64,000 nucleotides of DNA from Chitinophaga barathri (GCF_003807585.1 NZ_RMBX01000006.1:62001-126000); one strand, 5' to 3'; shown: positions 26,317-35,712, counted from the first letter of the stretch. The notes: generated by a model from the letters alone, not told the origin. Numbers and translations are program-made.

Positions 26317-26823
26317 CTACTGAACAATGAGTTTTTCGGTGAATACATGCCCGTTCACCTTGAAGATGACGGTGTATATGCCGGAAGCGAGCTTGTCCAC
26401 CGGTGTCGGGATGGTGATCTTCCCGGCGCCGTATTGTTTAACCTCCTGGAAAATGACCTGTCCGGAAGTGTTCATGAGCATAAACACGACGGTAGCGTCT
26501 GTGAGGAGGTTAAAGGAAATCCTGACGGTAGTGAGCGCAGGATTGGGGAAAAGCATAAAATCCAGGATAGGATTTGCCCCCTGTGGCGGCTTTGGGATCA
26601 CTTCCGGCTGGTGGAAGCCCTGGGAGAGGGTAATGTTGCCGGCGGAGAGTGTGATCACGGCCGGTTCACCGATGGTGTAGTCCAGCTGGATGTTTCCGGC
26701 AGTGCCGGTACCGCCGCTGCTGGCCACTACTTCCCTGACGAGGACGAGCTGCGCCTGCGCGGGCATCCACGCCATTGCCAGGAAAATGGCCATTAAGAGG
26801 AGTCTGGTAGAACAATGTTTCAT
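26317..26823 (-). CDS. Secreted protein with type IX secretion sorting domain
   Basis: From the ATG at 26823 the product is 168 residues: a signal peptide (MKHCSTRLLLMAI...AQA-QL), a short domain with GNIQLDYTIGEPAVITLSAGN..LSQGFHQPE, then a C-terminal sorting domain of the type A class (LFPNPALTTVRISFNLLTDATVVFMLMNTSGQVI...LASGIYTVIFKVNGHVFTEKLIVQ). The mature part before the sorting signal is only about 60 residues, so it may be a small surface protein or scaffold. First gene of the minus-strand operon. Confidence 0.85.
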   Translation of the reverse strand: MKHCSTRLLLMAIFLAMAWMPAQAQLVLVREVVASSGGTGTAGNIQLDYTIGEPAVITLSAGNITLSQGFHQPEVIPKPPQGANPILDFMLFPNPALTTVRISFNLLTDATVVFMLMNTSGQVIFQEVKQYGAGKITIPTPVDKLASGIYTVIFKVNGHVFTEKLIVQ

Positions 26824-26874
26824 ACATGAATGGTTATGTGATGGTTTTGGAAAAACAGGGCAATAAACAGCCTG

Positions 26875-26896
26875 CGCACAAGGAGTGTCTTGTGCG
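26875..26896 (-). promoter_or_regulatory. Hairpin in the leader of the T9SS operon
   Basis: CGCACAAG and CTTGTGCG form a perfect 8-bp stem with a 6-nt loop, about 50 bases upstream of the sorting-domain gene. It could be an RNA structure in the 5' leader or a protein site. No consensus promoter was found nearby. Confidence 0.45.
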
Positions 26897-27219
26897 AAAG
26901 GGCTGAAAGTCATGACAATAGCGTTCCATATGCAGTGTTTGCTGCAAGACGGTTCTGCCGGAAACTGAAGAAAAAATGGGCCTGTATGTGAGGGATAGAC
27001 TGTGCTGTCAGTTCATGGGCTCCCGGAAATGCTGCTGTTATGCACTTGGCCGGCGTTTTGGTCAGCCGCCTGGCTCTCGGTCAAAATAATGCCGGGTGAT
27101 GAATGGTTACTGTTATGCTGCCTCCATACGGTCTGATACCGGGCGTGGTATTCGGTTTACGCCCGGCAGGATTAGTTATTTTCGGTTAAGTAATTGAGTG
27201 TTAACATACGGGGTTCAAA

Positions 27220-27247
27220 TAGTTCGACAATGTAAATATACGAACTA
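27220..27247. promoter_or_regulatory. Inverted repeat in the fusA upstream gap
   Basis: TAGTTCG (27220-27226) and CGAACTA (27241-27247) are perfect 7-bp arms 14 bases apart. It lies in the 695-bp gap 26824-27518, whose other contents are the hairpin at 26875, the fusA promoter at 27451-27481 and no gene that I can see. Confidence 0.4.
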
Positions 27248-27450
27248 CTCACTACTGGGTATACGTCATTTCATTTTTGGCGGTTTTGGAATGACCGGCG
27301 GTTGGATTTGGATGACAAATTAACGGCGGGAATGGCTAATTTTGCCCCGGAAGCATGCGGATCAGGCACAGAATGAACATTAGCGGGAGGTGGGCGATGA
27401 GCCGGGAAGGCCGGGCGCGGAGATTTAACAATTATGCAAAGAATATCGTC

Positions 27451-27481
27451 TTTATTTATTGATAAATAATGATTACCTTTG
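27451..27481 (+). promoter_or_regulatory. Promoter of fusA
   Basis: TTTA (27451-27454), 19-bp spacer, TACCTTTG (27474-27481). The start-site region reads GCCCCCCAAATT, one base shorter than the matching region of the rpsL and rpsJ promoters. Confidence 0.8.
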
Positions 27482-27518
27482 CCCCCCAAATTGCATTACT
27501 TATAGTCATTTTACTTTT

Positions 27519-29663
27519 ATGGCAGACTTAAGATTTCAAAGAAACTTTGGTATTGCGGCGCACATCGATGCCGGTAAGACCACTACCACAGAGCGTATCC
27601 TGTATTATACAGGGAAGACCCACAAAATCGGTGAGGTTCACGAAGGGGCAGCTACCATGGACTGGATGGCCCAGGAGCAGGAGAGAGGTATTACCATCAC
27701 ATCTGCTGCTACCACCTGTTTCTGGAACTTCCCTACACAGCAGGGTCAACCGCTGCCGGATACCAAACAGTATAAATTCAATATCATCGATACTCCGGGC
27801 CACGTGGACTTTACCGTAGAGGTAGAGCGCTCCCTGCGTGTACTGGACGGACTGGTAGCACTGTTCTGCGCCGTATCCGGTGTTGAACCCCAGTCTGAAA
27901 CCGTATGGCGCCAGGCGAACAAATACCGTGTTCCCCGCGTTGGTTTCGTGAACAAAATGGACCGCTCCGGTGCGGACTTCCTGAACGTGGTAAAACAGGT
28001 GAAGGAAATGCTCGGTGCAAACCCCGTTCCCCTGATGCTCCCCATCGGCGCTGAAGACAACTTCAAAGGCGTTGTGGACCTGATCACCATGAAAGGTATC
28101 ATCTGGGACGAAGCCGGTAAAGGCGCAACTTTTGAAGAGATCGCTATCCCCGCGGACATGCAGGACGAAGCTGAAGAATGGCGCGCGAAACTCGTTGAGG
28201 CAGTTGCCGAATACGACGACAAACTGATGGAAAAATTCTTTGAAGATCCCAATTCCATCTCCGAAGAAGAAATCCACGAAGCTATCCGCAAAGCCACCAT
28301 CGACATGGCTATCATCCCGATGATGTGCGGTTCTTCCTTCAAAAACAAAGGCGTTCAGAAAATGCTGGACGGCGTTTGCCGCTACCTGCCTTCTCCGATG
28401 GACGTTGAATCAGTATCCGGTATCAATCCTGATAATGGTGAAGAGATCCTGCGTCACCCCGATGCAAAAGAACCTTTTGCGGCGCTGGCGTTTAAGATCG
28501 CAACGGATCCTTTCGTAGGTCGTCTGGCATTCTTCAGGGTTTACTCAGGCCGCCTGGACGGTGGTTCTTACGTACTGAACACCCGTACCGGCAAAAACGA
28601 GCGTATCAGCCGTATCATGCAGATGCACGCTAACAAGCAGAACCCGATCGACTTCATCGAAGCCGGTGATATCGGAGCTGCCGTTGGTTTTAAAGATATC
28701 AAAACAGGCGATACATTGTGCGCGGAAGATCATCCGATCATCCTGGAATCAATGTCTTTCCCTGAACCCGTAATCCACGTTGCTATTGAGCCTAAAACTC
28801 AGGTGGACGTAGATAAAATGGGTCTGGCTATCTCTAAACTGGTAGAAGAAGATCCTACCCTGAGAGCAAAAACAGATGAAGAAACCGGCCAGACCATCCT
28901 GAGTGGTATGGGTGAGCTTCACCTGGAGATCATCGTAGACCGTATGCGTCGCGAATTCAAGGTAGAAGTAAACCAAGGTGCGCCGCAGGTTGCTTACAAA
29001 GAAGCTTTCACCAAAGTTGTTGAGCACCGTGAGGTCTACAAAAAACAAACAGGTGGTCGCGGTAAGTTTGCGGACATCCAGGTAGAGATCGGCCCTGCTG
29101 ATGAAGAATGGCTGAAAGAAAACGAAGGCAAAACCTTCCAGTTCGAGAATGCGGTATTTGGCGGTGCAATCCCCAAAGAATTCATTCCCGCTGTGGCAAA
29201 AGGTTTTGAAAACTCCATGGGTAGCGGCGTACTGGCTAACTTCCCGCTCACGAGCCTGAAAGTTAAACTGTTCGACGGTTCTTTCCACGCAGTTGACTCC
29301 GACGCAATGTCTTTCGAGCTTTGCGCCAAAACAGCCTTCCGTGAAGCCGGCCGTAAAGCCAAACCGGTTCTGCTGGAGCCTATCATGAAAGTAGAAGTAA
29401 CCACTCCCGACCAGTACATGGGTGACGTAACAGGTGACCTGAACCGCCGCCGTGGTATGCTGGAAGGTATGGAAAGCCGCAATGGCGCACAGGTGATCAA
29501 AGCCAAAGTGCCCCTGAGCGAAATGTTCGGTTACGTAACGCAGCTGCGTTCACTGTCTTCCGGACGTGCTTCTTCCATCATGGAATTCTCTCACTACAAC
29601 CCCGCACCTACCAACGTCGCTGAAGAAGTGGTGGCTAAGGTGAAAGGTAAAGTGAGTGCCTAA
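27519..29663 (+). CDS. fusA: Elongation factor G
   Basis: A 714-residue GTPase that moves tRNAs and mRNA after peptide transfer. G1 is AHIDAGKTT (14-22), G2/G3 include [11 protein letters not shown] and DTPGHVDFT, and G4 is NKMDRSG. All five domains are present through the C-terminal [21 protein letters not shown]-initiated frame begins 20 codons earlier but starts before the -7 box, so the ATG at 27519 is the start. It has its own promoter and terminator and is monocistronic here. Confidence 0.97.
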   Translation: MADLRFQRNFGIAAHIDAGKTTTTERILYYTGKTHKIGEVHEGAATMDWMAQEQERGITITSAATTCFWNFPTQQGQPLPDTKQYKFNIIDTPGHVDFTVEVERSLRVLDGLVALFCAVSGVEPQSETVWRQANKYRVPRVGFVNKMDRSGADFLNVVKQVKEMLGANPVPLMLPIGAEDNFKGVVDLITMKGIIWDEAGKGATFEEIAIPADMQDEAEEWRAKLVEAVAEYDDKLMEKFFEDPNSISEEEIHEAIRKATIDMAIIPMMCGSSFKNKGVQKMLDGVCRYLPSPMDVESVSGINPDNGEEILRHPDAKEPFAALAFKIATDPFVGRLAFFRVYSGRLDGGSYVLNTRTGKNERISRIMQMHANKQNPIDFIEAGDIGAAVGFKDIKTGDTLCAEDHPIILESMSFPEPVIHVAIEPKTQVDVDKMGLAISKLVEEDPTLRAKTDEETGQTILSGMGELHLEIIVDRMRREFKVEVNQGAPQVAYKEAFTKVVEHREVYKKQTGGRGKFADIQVEIGPADEEWLKENEGKTFQFENAVFGGAIPKEFIPAVAKGFENSMGSGVLANFPLTSLKVKLFDGSFHAVDSDAMSFELCAKTAFREAGRKAKPVLLEPIMKVEVTTPDQYMGDVTGDLNRRRGMLEGMESRNGAQVIKAKVPLSEMFGYVTQLRSLSSGRASSIMEFSHYNPAPTNVAEEVVAKVKGKVSA

Positions 29664-29693
29664 TTAGCACAAGTTGATAGATAGAAATAAGAA

Positions 29694-29724
29694 AAAGGCC
29701 CCGGCGTTTGCCGGGGCTTTTTTT
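29694..29724 (+). terminator. Terminator after fusA
   Basis: GCCCCGGC and GCCGGGGC pair around GTTT, followed by TTTTTTT; about 30 bases after the stop codon. Confidence 0.93.
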
Positions 29725-29867
29725 ATGCAGCCAGGCCTCAAACGGCCGGAGGGGTTATTTCAGCAGCCCTTACCGTCACTTCAGCAACCCATAATGGCGT
29801 TTCGGTTTCATCTTGTAACTTTTCGCGGCGTTCGGCGCTTAACAGGGTAACCTCAAACTGAAATGCC

Positions 29868-30455
29868 ATGCTCAACCTCAAGCTCCTCCCGGCTTTAGCC
29901 GCGGTGATCTCATTGACTGCCGCCTGCCGCAAAACCGTAAAAGAACCCAAACCTGACTACCGCCACCGCACGCTGAACGATACAGAAGTGCGTTACCTGC
30001 AACCTTTTTCGCTGGATGTGGACGAAGACAGCGCCGGCGACCTTTATTTCACCGTCGGGCTTATCAACGATACCGAAGGCACCCACGCCAAATTTGCCGT
30101 GGTGAGTATGCTCTCCGCCAAACTCCTGTCCATCCCCGATTCCGTGGCACGGCTTAGGAAAAACGAGAACATCCCGCTGGTACCGGACCATCCCCGCGAA
30201 TGGAACGGATATGATACCTACCTCTGCGAAATCTTCATCCCAAGGATCAACCCAACAGGTGCTGTTACCTGGCGTGGCTCATGGGTGGCGGCGGACAGGC
30301 AATACCTGGGCATGCAGTTCATGAGCGGGCAGACGGCTTACCTGGGCTGGGTAAGCATGTCTGTAGACACGGCGCGGGACTGTATGGTGCTGCACGAATG
30401 CGCCTGGCGGGCAGCGTCCGCCGGGGATGTGACCGCGGGCGTTACCCGTAACTGA
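29868..30455 (+). CDS. Lipoprotein of unknown function
   Basis: A 195-residue protein whose signal ends in the lipobox LTAAC (Cys20), so it should be anchored in the outer membrane or inner leaflet. The mature part has a beta-rich feel (GDLYFTVGLINDTEGTHAKFAVV; YLCEIFIPRINPTGAVTWRGSWV) and four Cys in total, two late ones close together in the C-terminal third. No family is recognised. It stands alone between fusA and the convergent PQQ-type dehydrogenase. Confidence 0.7.
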   Translation: MLNLKLLPALAAVISLTAACRKTVKEPKPDYRHRTLNDTEVRYLQPFSLDVDEDSAGDLYFTVGLINDTEGTHAKFAVVSMLSAKLLSIPDSVARLRKNENIPLVPDHPREWNGYDTYLCEIFIPRINPTGAVTWRGSWVAADRQYLGMQFMSGQTAYLGWVSMSVDTARDCMVLHECAWRAASAGDVTAGVTRN

Positions 30456-30481
30456 AGCATGCCCGGACCCGGGGGCAGTGC

Positions 30482-30510
30482 TTCCCGCCGCCTGCGGGAA
30501 ATACTTTTTT
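30482..30510 (+). terminator. Terminator after the lipoprotein gene
   Basis: TTCCCGC and GCGGGAA pair around CGCCT, then ATACTTTTTT. Confidence 0.75.
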
Positions 30511-30571
30511 ACCCGCCGTTCTTCCGGACGGATGCTTTTCAGGGCCACCCGTGGGGAAACTGGCAGATACA

Positions 30572-30605
30572 CCAGGGCCCGCTCTCATGGAGAAGCGGCC
30601 CCTGG
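30572..30605. terminator. Terminator-like hairpin between convergent genes
   Basis: CCAGGGCCCGCT and AGCGGCCCCTGG pair with one mismatch, extended by CTC/GAG inside. No T-run on either side, so it may act only with the neighbouring terminator or be a roadblock. It lies 20 bases after the dehydrogenase stop (minus strand). Confidence 0.45.
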
Positions 30606-30625
30606 TTATTGACACCCTGACGGAA

Positions 30626-31735
30626 CTATTCAGGATCGCTGATCTCGATGATCTTGCCGGGCGAAGTGTCCGTACAGATATACACACGGCCGTAAGGAGA
30701 TACGCATACGTCCCTGAGGCGGCCGAACTGGTTTACGAAATAGTTTTTGGAGCTGGTCACGGTTTGCCCGTCCGCGGAGAGTTTCAGCTGGTAGAGGGTG
30801 GCATTTTTGAGGCTCACCAGCAGCAGTGAGTTTTTCCATTGGGAGATGCGGTCGTGGTTGTAATAATCCAGGCCGCAGAGGGCGAAAGTACCGTTGCCGG
30901 TGCTCCAGATGGGCGGTTTGATATTGTTGGCATTGCAGAAGGTCACTTCCCCGCCGTTGCAGGGCCCTTCCACGTTGGGCCAGCCGTAATTGCGGTTCTT
31001 CTCAATGACGTTCACCTCATCTTCCACCCCGGCGCCATGTTCCGAAGCATACAGGATATTGTTCACATACACCAGCCCTTGTGGGTTCCTGTGCCCGCGG
31101 CTCCAGATGGGGCTGCCGGCAATGGGGTTGTCCGCGGGGATGCTGCCGTCCAGGTTCAGCCTCAGCACCTTGCCGCTGAGCGAAGCGTCCGACTGGGCGT
31201 TTGCGTTGGCATTGGCATCTCCCGTGGTGTAATACAGTTTCCGGTCCGGGCCTATCACCAGGCGGGAGCCGTTGTGAATGCCGGCGGCCGGGATATTGTC
31301 AATGATGACGGTGGGCTGGGAGAGGGCGTTGTTCTGATAATTATAACGAACTACTTTTTCCTTATAGGGGTTTCCGTAGTTGTAAACGACATATACATGA
31401 GGCGTTTGGGAAAAATCGGGATGCAGCACCATGCCCAGCAGGCCGCCTTCGCCGTTGGCGACGATATCAGGCAGCGTAAGGAGGGGCTTCAGCTCGCCGG
31501 TCTTAGGGTCCACCCGGCTGATTTTACCGCCTCTTTCGGTCATCCAGATATGATTGTCGGGGCCCCAGAGGATCTCCCAGGGGCGGGAAATGTTGTTGTC
31601 CAGCACTACCCGTACTTTATCGGTAGGCCAGTCCGGGTCTTCCTCCGGCGGTTTGGGGTTGCTGGGATTCTTTTTGCAGGCTAAAGTAGCGCCAAGCAGG
31701 CAGAGGAAAAGGGTTGATATGGCCAGTGGTTTCAT
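30626..31735 (-). CDS. PQQ-type sugar (glucose/sorbosone) dehydrogenase lipoprotein
   Basis: A 369-residue beta-propeller of the GSDH family, expected to oxidise sugars or related compounds in the periplasm with pyrroloquinoline quinone. The lipobox ATLAC puts the lipid on Cys20. Family motifs include RPWEILWGPDNHIWMTERGG, EGGLLGMVLHPDF, HNGSRLVIGPD, YTTGDANA, WSRGHRNPQGL, and ASEHGAGVEDEVN. The WMTERGG and RGHRNPQG stretches hold the usual PQQ-contact residues. Many Bacteroidota members have unproven substrates, so the family call is firm and the activity is not. Confidence 0.87.
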   Translation of the reverse strand: MKPLAISTLFLCLLGATLACKKNPSNPKPPEEDPDWPTDKVRVVLDNNISRPWEILWGPDNHIWMTERGGKISRVDPKTGELKPLLTLPDIVANGEGGLLGMVLHPDFSQTPHVYVVYNYGNPYKEKVVRYNYQNNALSQPTVIIDNIPAAGIHNGSRLVIGPDRKLYYTTGDANANANAQSDASLSGKVLRLNLDGSIPADNPIAGSPIWSRGHRNPQGLVYVNNILYASEHGAGVEDEVNVIEKNRNYGWPNVEGPCNGGEVTFCNANNIKPPIWSTGNGTFALCGLDYYNHDRISQWKNSLLLVSLKNATLYQLKLSADGQTVTSSKNYFVNQFGRLRDVCVSPYGRVYICTDTSPGKIIEISDPE

Positions 31736-31930
31736 AGTTGCAGATTTATGTAAAGAACAGTAACAACAGCAACAAATTGCCTGCCAGCTTAAAAAAAAGC
31801 CGGGGCAGTCAACTTTTTCCGGGCGCAGATGTTAAAACCTTAGGCTATTGTATTCATAATCAACTATATCCTGTTATATCCCCTGCCATTGAATGTTCAT
31901 CGCAAGCAAAATCATCAAAAACAATTTACT

Positions 31931-32530
31931 ATGAAGAAAATCGGTTACTTAACCCTCATCCTGGCAGGAGTATTATTCAGCAGCAACATTAAGGCACAAA
32001 CGCAGAAGGGGAATGTGCTCGTAGGCGCACAGCTCGCCAACATCGGCGGTACATTCCAGGACGGCGGAAGTACCTTCAACCTGAACCTGTCTCCGCAGGC
32101 CGGATGGTTTATCAAAGACGACCTCGCCATTGGCCCCAAGGTGAACCTGGGCCTCAGCACTGGTAATGGTTCCACTACGTTTACTTACGGTGTGGGAGCT
32201 TTCGGCCGGTATTACATCAGGGATAAAAGCATCGAGGTGCTGGACAAAACCCGCTGGTTCCTGGAAGCAAGTGCGGGCGTAAATGGTGTAAACAGGGATA
32301 CGGACGGCGGTAGCAGTACCAACACGAACGGCCTTGGTATTGGTTTTGGCCCCGGCCTGGCCTATTTTATTACGCCGAACATTGCCCTGGAAGCATTGCT
32401 GAAATACGACCTGACGGTAGGTTTCGGCAGTTCCACTACCGCGCACAACGTCGGGCTGAACCTGGGTTTCCAGATTTACCTGCCTGGCAGAAAAATGCAA
32501 CGGCAGATAGAATCTGACATGAAAAAATAG
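31931..32530 (+). CDS. Outer-membrane beta-barrel protein
   Basis: From the ATG at 31931 (MKKIGYLTLILAGVLF), the protein has 199 residues, with a signal peptide ending IKA-QT. Alternating hydrophobic strands (VLVGAQLANIGG; FNLNLSPQAGWFI; LAIGPKVNLGLS; FLEASAGVNG; IALEALLKYDLTVGF; VGLNLGFQIYL) fit the 8-stranded OmpA/OmpW-like barrels common in this phylum. The final charged tail MQRQIESDMKK follows the last strand. Function is unknown; it may be structural or stress related. Confidence 0.8.
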   Translation: MKKIGYLTLILAGVLFSSNIKAQTQKGNVLVGAQLANIGGTFQDGGSTFNLNLSPQAGWFIKDDLAIGPKVNLGLSTGNGSTTFTYGVGAFGRYYIRDKSIEVLDKTRWFLEASAGVNGVNRDTDGGSSTNTNGLGIGFGPGLAYFITPNIALEALLKYDLTVGFGSSTTAHNVGLNLGFQIYLPGRKMQRQIESDMKK

Positions 32531-32594
32531 GGAGCACCCAAAAAGTCGGAAATACACCCTGTGAACGGGCTGGTACGCGCTGAAAAAGCGGGTA

Positions 32595-33377
32595 TCAGTC
32601 CGTTTTCTCTTTTTGCGCGGCGGAGGACCTGGGCGGTTCGAAGCGGATGATCACTTTATGTTTGGCCGTAACGGCTTTCCCGTCCAGTTTTGCGGGAATC
32701 CAGCGGGGCATTTTTTCCACGATACGGACAGCCTCTTCTTCCAACCCGTAGCCGATCACCTCGCCGAGGGTGCCGGCGTTGCCCACGGTACCGTTGGACA
32801 TTACGAGGAATTCAACGGTAACGGCGCCGCCGATGCCGGCTTTGCGGGCTTCGGCCGGGTATTGGAGGGTTTTGCGGATGAAGTAGGCGAGGGCCTGGCC
32901 GCCGCCGCGGTACTGCGGCAGGTTGCTGAGCTCGGGCACGGGCACGTCGTAGGGTTTGCGTTTGGTATTGCCGAGGTTCACGGTAATGGGCAGGGAGACG
33001 TTGAGGCTCACCGGTTTACGGTGCAGGTAACCGGGTTCCCAGGGCGGCATGCGGGTGAACATGAGGAGTACTTCCTTGTCCAGCTGGCGGAAACCGGGAT
33101 TACGGACGCGGATATTGCTGAGCTCGCCGGTGTGCTCCACCACGAAATCGACGGTCACGACCACGGTAGTATCGTTTTCGAGGCGGATATAAGGGACGGT
33201 AAGGTTGGAGCTGATGTAGCTGCGCAGCCGTTCGGGGCCTCCGGGGAAAGCGGGTAGCTGGTCCGCCTGGATATTTTCATAAAAACCGGGATCTGGCTCT
33301 CTGACGGTGGAATCCTGTTGCTGGGCGAAGGCAGGGAGGGAAAAAAAGAAAAATATAACAATCGGGCGGATCTGCAT
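32595..33377 (-). CDS. Exported protein with two TonB C-terminal-like domains
   Basis: From the ATG at 33377 the product is 260 residues. The N-terminus MQIRPIVIFFFFSLPAFA-QQ is a cleavable signal rather than the anchored helix of a true TonB. Two domains follow, each with the TonB_C pattern: one around VTVDFVVEHTGELSNIRVRNPG, and one at AEARKAGIGGAVTVEFLVMSNGTV...VRIVEKMPRWIPAKLDGKAV. The second is the classical form. A periplasmic role is likely; energy transfer to TonB receptors is doubtful without an inner-membrane anchor. Confidence 0.75.
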   Translation of the reverse strand: MQIRPIVIFFFFSLPAFAQQQDSTVREPDPGFYENIQADQLPAFPGGPERLRSYISSNLTVPYIRLENDTTVVVTVDFVVEHTGELSNIRVRNPGFRQLDKEVLLMFTRMPPWEPGYLHRKPVSLNVSLPITVNLGNTKRKPYDVPVPELSNLPQYRGGGQALAYFIRKTLQYPAEARKAGIGGAVTVEFLVMSNGTVGNAGTLGEVIGYGLEEEAVRIVEKMPRWIPAKLDGKAVTAKHKVIIRFEPPRSSAAQKEKTD

Positions 33378-33525
33378 GAAAAAGAGTGCTGTTGACGGAG
33401 GTAAACGATTGGTAATAAAAAGGTTAAATAAATAGACTAACTTGGGGGAGTTAGCCCGGACATGTATAAAACTATGGAAACAGCGGCAGAAAGTCAATAA
33501 TCCACGGAAATATCCTTCAAAATTA

Positions 33526-33556
33526 TTTGTCGCAATTAAAATAAACATTACCTTTG
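33526..33556 (+). promoter_or_regulatory. Promoter of the rpsJ-rplQ ribosomal cluster
   Basis: TTTG (33526-33529), 19-bp spacer, TACCTTTG (33549-33556), then the same GCCCTCCCAAATT as at the rpsL promoter. Confidence 0.87.
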
Positions 33557-33598
33557 CCCTCCCAAATTGAGGGGTAATAAAGAAGAAGTTCATTGCAT

Positions 33599-33904
33599 AT
33601 GTCTCAGAGAATTAGAATCAAGCTGAAGTCCTACGATCACAATCTGGTGGATAAGTCTGCCGAGAAGATCGTTAAAACCGTGCGTAACACGGGTGCCGTG
33701 GTAACAGGTCCCATACCTTTACCTACAGAGAAAAAAATCTTTACGGTACTGCGTTCTCCGCACGTGAACAAAAAAGCGCGTGAGCAATTCCAACTGTGTA
33801 CGCATAAGCGTTTGTTGGACATTTACACATCTTCTTCCAGAACGGTGGACGCGCTGAGCAAGCTCGACCTGCCTTCCGGGGTTGAAGTGGAGATCAAAGC
33901 GTAG
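33599..33904 (+). CDS. rpsJ: 30S ribosomal protein S10
   Basis: A 101-residue protein of the 30S head, also the NusG/NusB partner in antitermination. It starts [18 protein letters not shown] and keeps [32 protein letters not shown] two codons upstream is also in frame; the ATG is the conserved start. First gene of the S10 operon, which has its own promoter here. Confidence 0.98.
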   Translation: MSQRIRIKLKSYDHNLVDKSAEKIVKTVRNTGAVVTGPIPLPTEKKIFTVLRSPHVNKKAREQFQLCTHKRLLDIYTSSSRTVDALSKLDLPSGVEVEIKA

Positions 33905-33922
33905 GAAAAAGGGCCTCAGCAA

Positions 33923-34048
33923 GGCGGGTATAAGGCCCGCCGGAGGTGTTTTATGACGACAGCATCAACAATAGGCTACGCCTTCCGGGTAGCCGCCCAA
34001 TAAAGCATTTAAACCGCTCATCCTGAGGATAGCTAGAGATCCCTCAGG
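33923..34048 (+). promoter_or_regulatory. Three hairpins in the rpsJ-rplC spacer
   Basis: The 167-bp gap holds GGCGGG/CCCGCC (33923-33941), GGCTAC/GTAGCC (33974-33994) and CCTGAGG/CCTCAGG (34022-34048, extendable by GGAT/ATCC). The last ends 23 bases before the rplC start. No T-runs follow, so they look like mRNA structures rather than terminators; control by a ribosomal protein is possible but unproven. Confidence 0.5.
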
Positions 34049-34071
34049 CGCTGGGCTAAATATATAACACA

Positions 34072-34695
34072 ATGAAAGGTATTATTGGTAAAAAGATTGG
34101 TATGACCAGCATCTTCGAGGCCAACGGCAAACAGACTGCTGTTACCATTATCGAAGCCGGTCCCTGCGTGGTTACCCAGGTGAAATCCCAGAGCACTGAC
34201 GGGTACGACGCTGTTCAGGTAGCTTTTGGTGAAAAGAAAGAAAAGAACACCACCAAAGCAGAACAGAATCACTTCGCGAAAGCACAAACTTCCCCTAAAC
34301 GTTACGTTACTGAATTCCGCAACCCGGATGCATCCGTGGCCAAGGCCCTCGGCGAAACTCTCACCTGCGAAATATTTGCAGAAGGTGAGAAAATTGACGT
34401 TGTGGGTACTTCCAAGGGTAAAGGTTTCCAGGGTGTTGTAAAACGCCATGGTTTCTCCGGTGTGGGTGAAGCGTCTCACGGCCAGCACGACCGTCAGAGA
34501 GCTCCCGGTTCCGTAGGTGGTTCTTCTTATCCTTCCCGCGTATTTAAAGGTATGCGTATGGCAGGCCAGATGGGTAACGAAAGAGTGAAAGTGAAAGGTC
34601 TGAAGATCGTTAAGATATTCGCTGAGAAGAATTATATCCTGGTAAGTGGTTCCGTTCCCGGCCACATTGGTTCAATCGTTTTAATCCAGAAGTAA
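34072..34695 (+). CDS. rplC: 50S ribosomal protein L3
   Basis: A 207-residue 23S-binding protein that reaches the peptidyl transferase centre. [15 protein letters not shown] and [19 protein letters not shown] are diagnostic. It ends one base before the rplD start. Confidence 0.98.
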   Translation: MKGIIGKKIGMTSIFEANGKQTAVTIIEAGPCVVTQVKSQSTDGYDAVQVAFGEKKEKNTTKAEQNHFAKAQTSPKRYVTEFRNPDASVAKALGETLTCEIFAEGEKIDVVGTSKGKGFQGVVKRHGFSGVGEASHGQHDRQRAPGSVGGSSYPSRVFKGMRMAGQMGNERVKVKGLKIVKIFAEKNYILVSGSVPGHIGSIVLIQK

Positions 34696-34696
34696 C

Positions 34697-35341
34697 ATGC
34701 AACTTGATATTTTAAATATAGAAGGTAAAAAAACCGGCAGAACCATCGAGCTCCCTGAAGAGATCTTTGGCGTAGAGCCGAACAATCACGTGATCTACCT
34801 GGCTGTAAAGTCTTATCTGGCTGCACAGCGCCAGGGTACTCACAAGGTTAAGACCCGTGCTGAAGTGCAAGGTGCTTCCCGCAAGCTGCACAAACAGAAA
34901 GGTACCGGCGGTTCCCGTAAAGGTAACATCCGTAACCCGCTCTATAAAGGCGGTGGTACCATCTTCGGTCCCAAACCTCACCGTTACGATATTAAACTGA
35001 ACCGCAAGGTGAAAGACGTGGCTAAGATTTCCGCGCTGTCCACCAAGGCTAAGGAAAACAGCATCATCATCGTTGAAGATATCAACCTGGATGCTCCTAA
35101 AACCAAAGCGTTCCAGTCTATCCTGGCGAAACTGAACATCAATGTTGGCGGTAAGAAGACCCTGGTGGTTCTCCCCGAGTACAACGATAACGTATACCTG
35201 TCACTGCGCAACATCCCTACTGTGGACAGCACTGTGCTGAGCGACGTGAACACTTACGATATCATGAACAGCAACTTCCTGGTGTTCACCGAGAGCGCGG
35301 CCAAGATCTTTACCGAAGAGGCTGACGTGGTTGAAGCGTAA
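34697..35341 (+). CDS. rplD: 50S ribosomal protein L4
   Basis: A 214-residue protein lining the exit tunnel; KQKGTGGSRKGNIRNPLYKGG is its tunnel loop. In E. coli L4 also represses the S10 operon by binding its leader; here the operon leader differs and the known target structure is not evident. Confidence 0.97.
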   Translation: MQLDILNIEGKKTGRTIELPEEIFGVEPNNHVIYLAVKSYLAAQRQGTHKVKTRAEVQGASRKLHKQKGTGGSRKGNIRNPLYKGGGTIFGPKPHRYDIKLNRKVKDVAKISALSTKAKENSIIIVEDINLDAPKTKAFQSILAKLNINVGGKKTLVVLPEYNDNVYLSLRNIPTVDSTVLSDVNTYDIMNSNFLVFTESAAKIFTEEADVVEA

Positions 35342-35408
35342 TTAATTAGTAAACAAAGCGCCGTGATGCGGGGTAAAACCCGGGGGCGGCAATAATAAAT
35401 ATTAACAG

Positions 35409-35708
35409 ATGAAACTGTCTGATGTTTTAATCAAACCGGTGATTTCGGAGAAGGTAAACAAAGCTACCGAGAAGTTCAACCGCTTTTACTTCATTGTTGA
35501 CAAAAAAGCCAACAAACTGGAGATCAAAAAAGCAGTGGAAGATTTCTACGGTGTGACTGTTGCAGAAGTGAACACCATGGTAATGCCCGGCAAAAACAAG
35601 ACCCGTTTTACCAAAGCAGGTTTTATTTCCGGCCGCAAGCCTTCTTACAAGAAAGCAGTGGTTACCCTGGCAGAAGGAGAATCCATCGATCTGTATGCTA
35701 ACATATAA
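35409..35708 (+). CDS. rplW: 50S ribosomal protein L23
   Basis: A 99-residue protein at the tunnel exit that docks trigger factor and SRP. MKLSDVLIKPVISEKVNKATEK begins the typical fold. Length is normal. Confidence 0.97.
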   Translation: MKLSDVLIKPVISEKVNKATEKFNRFYFIVDKKANKLEIKKAVEDFYGVTVAEVNTMVMPGKNKTRFTKAGFISGRKPSYKKAVVTLAEGESIDLYANI

Positions 35709-35712
35709 TATA

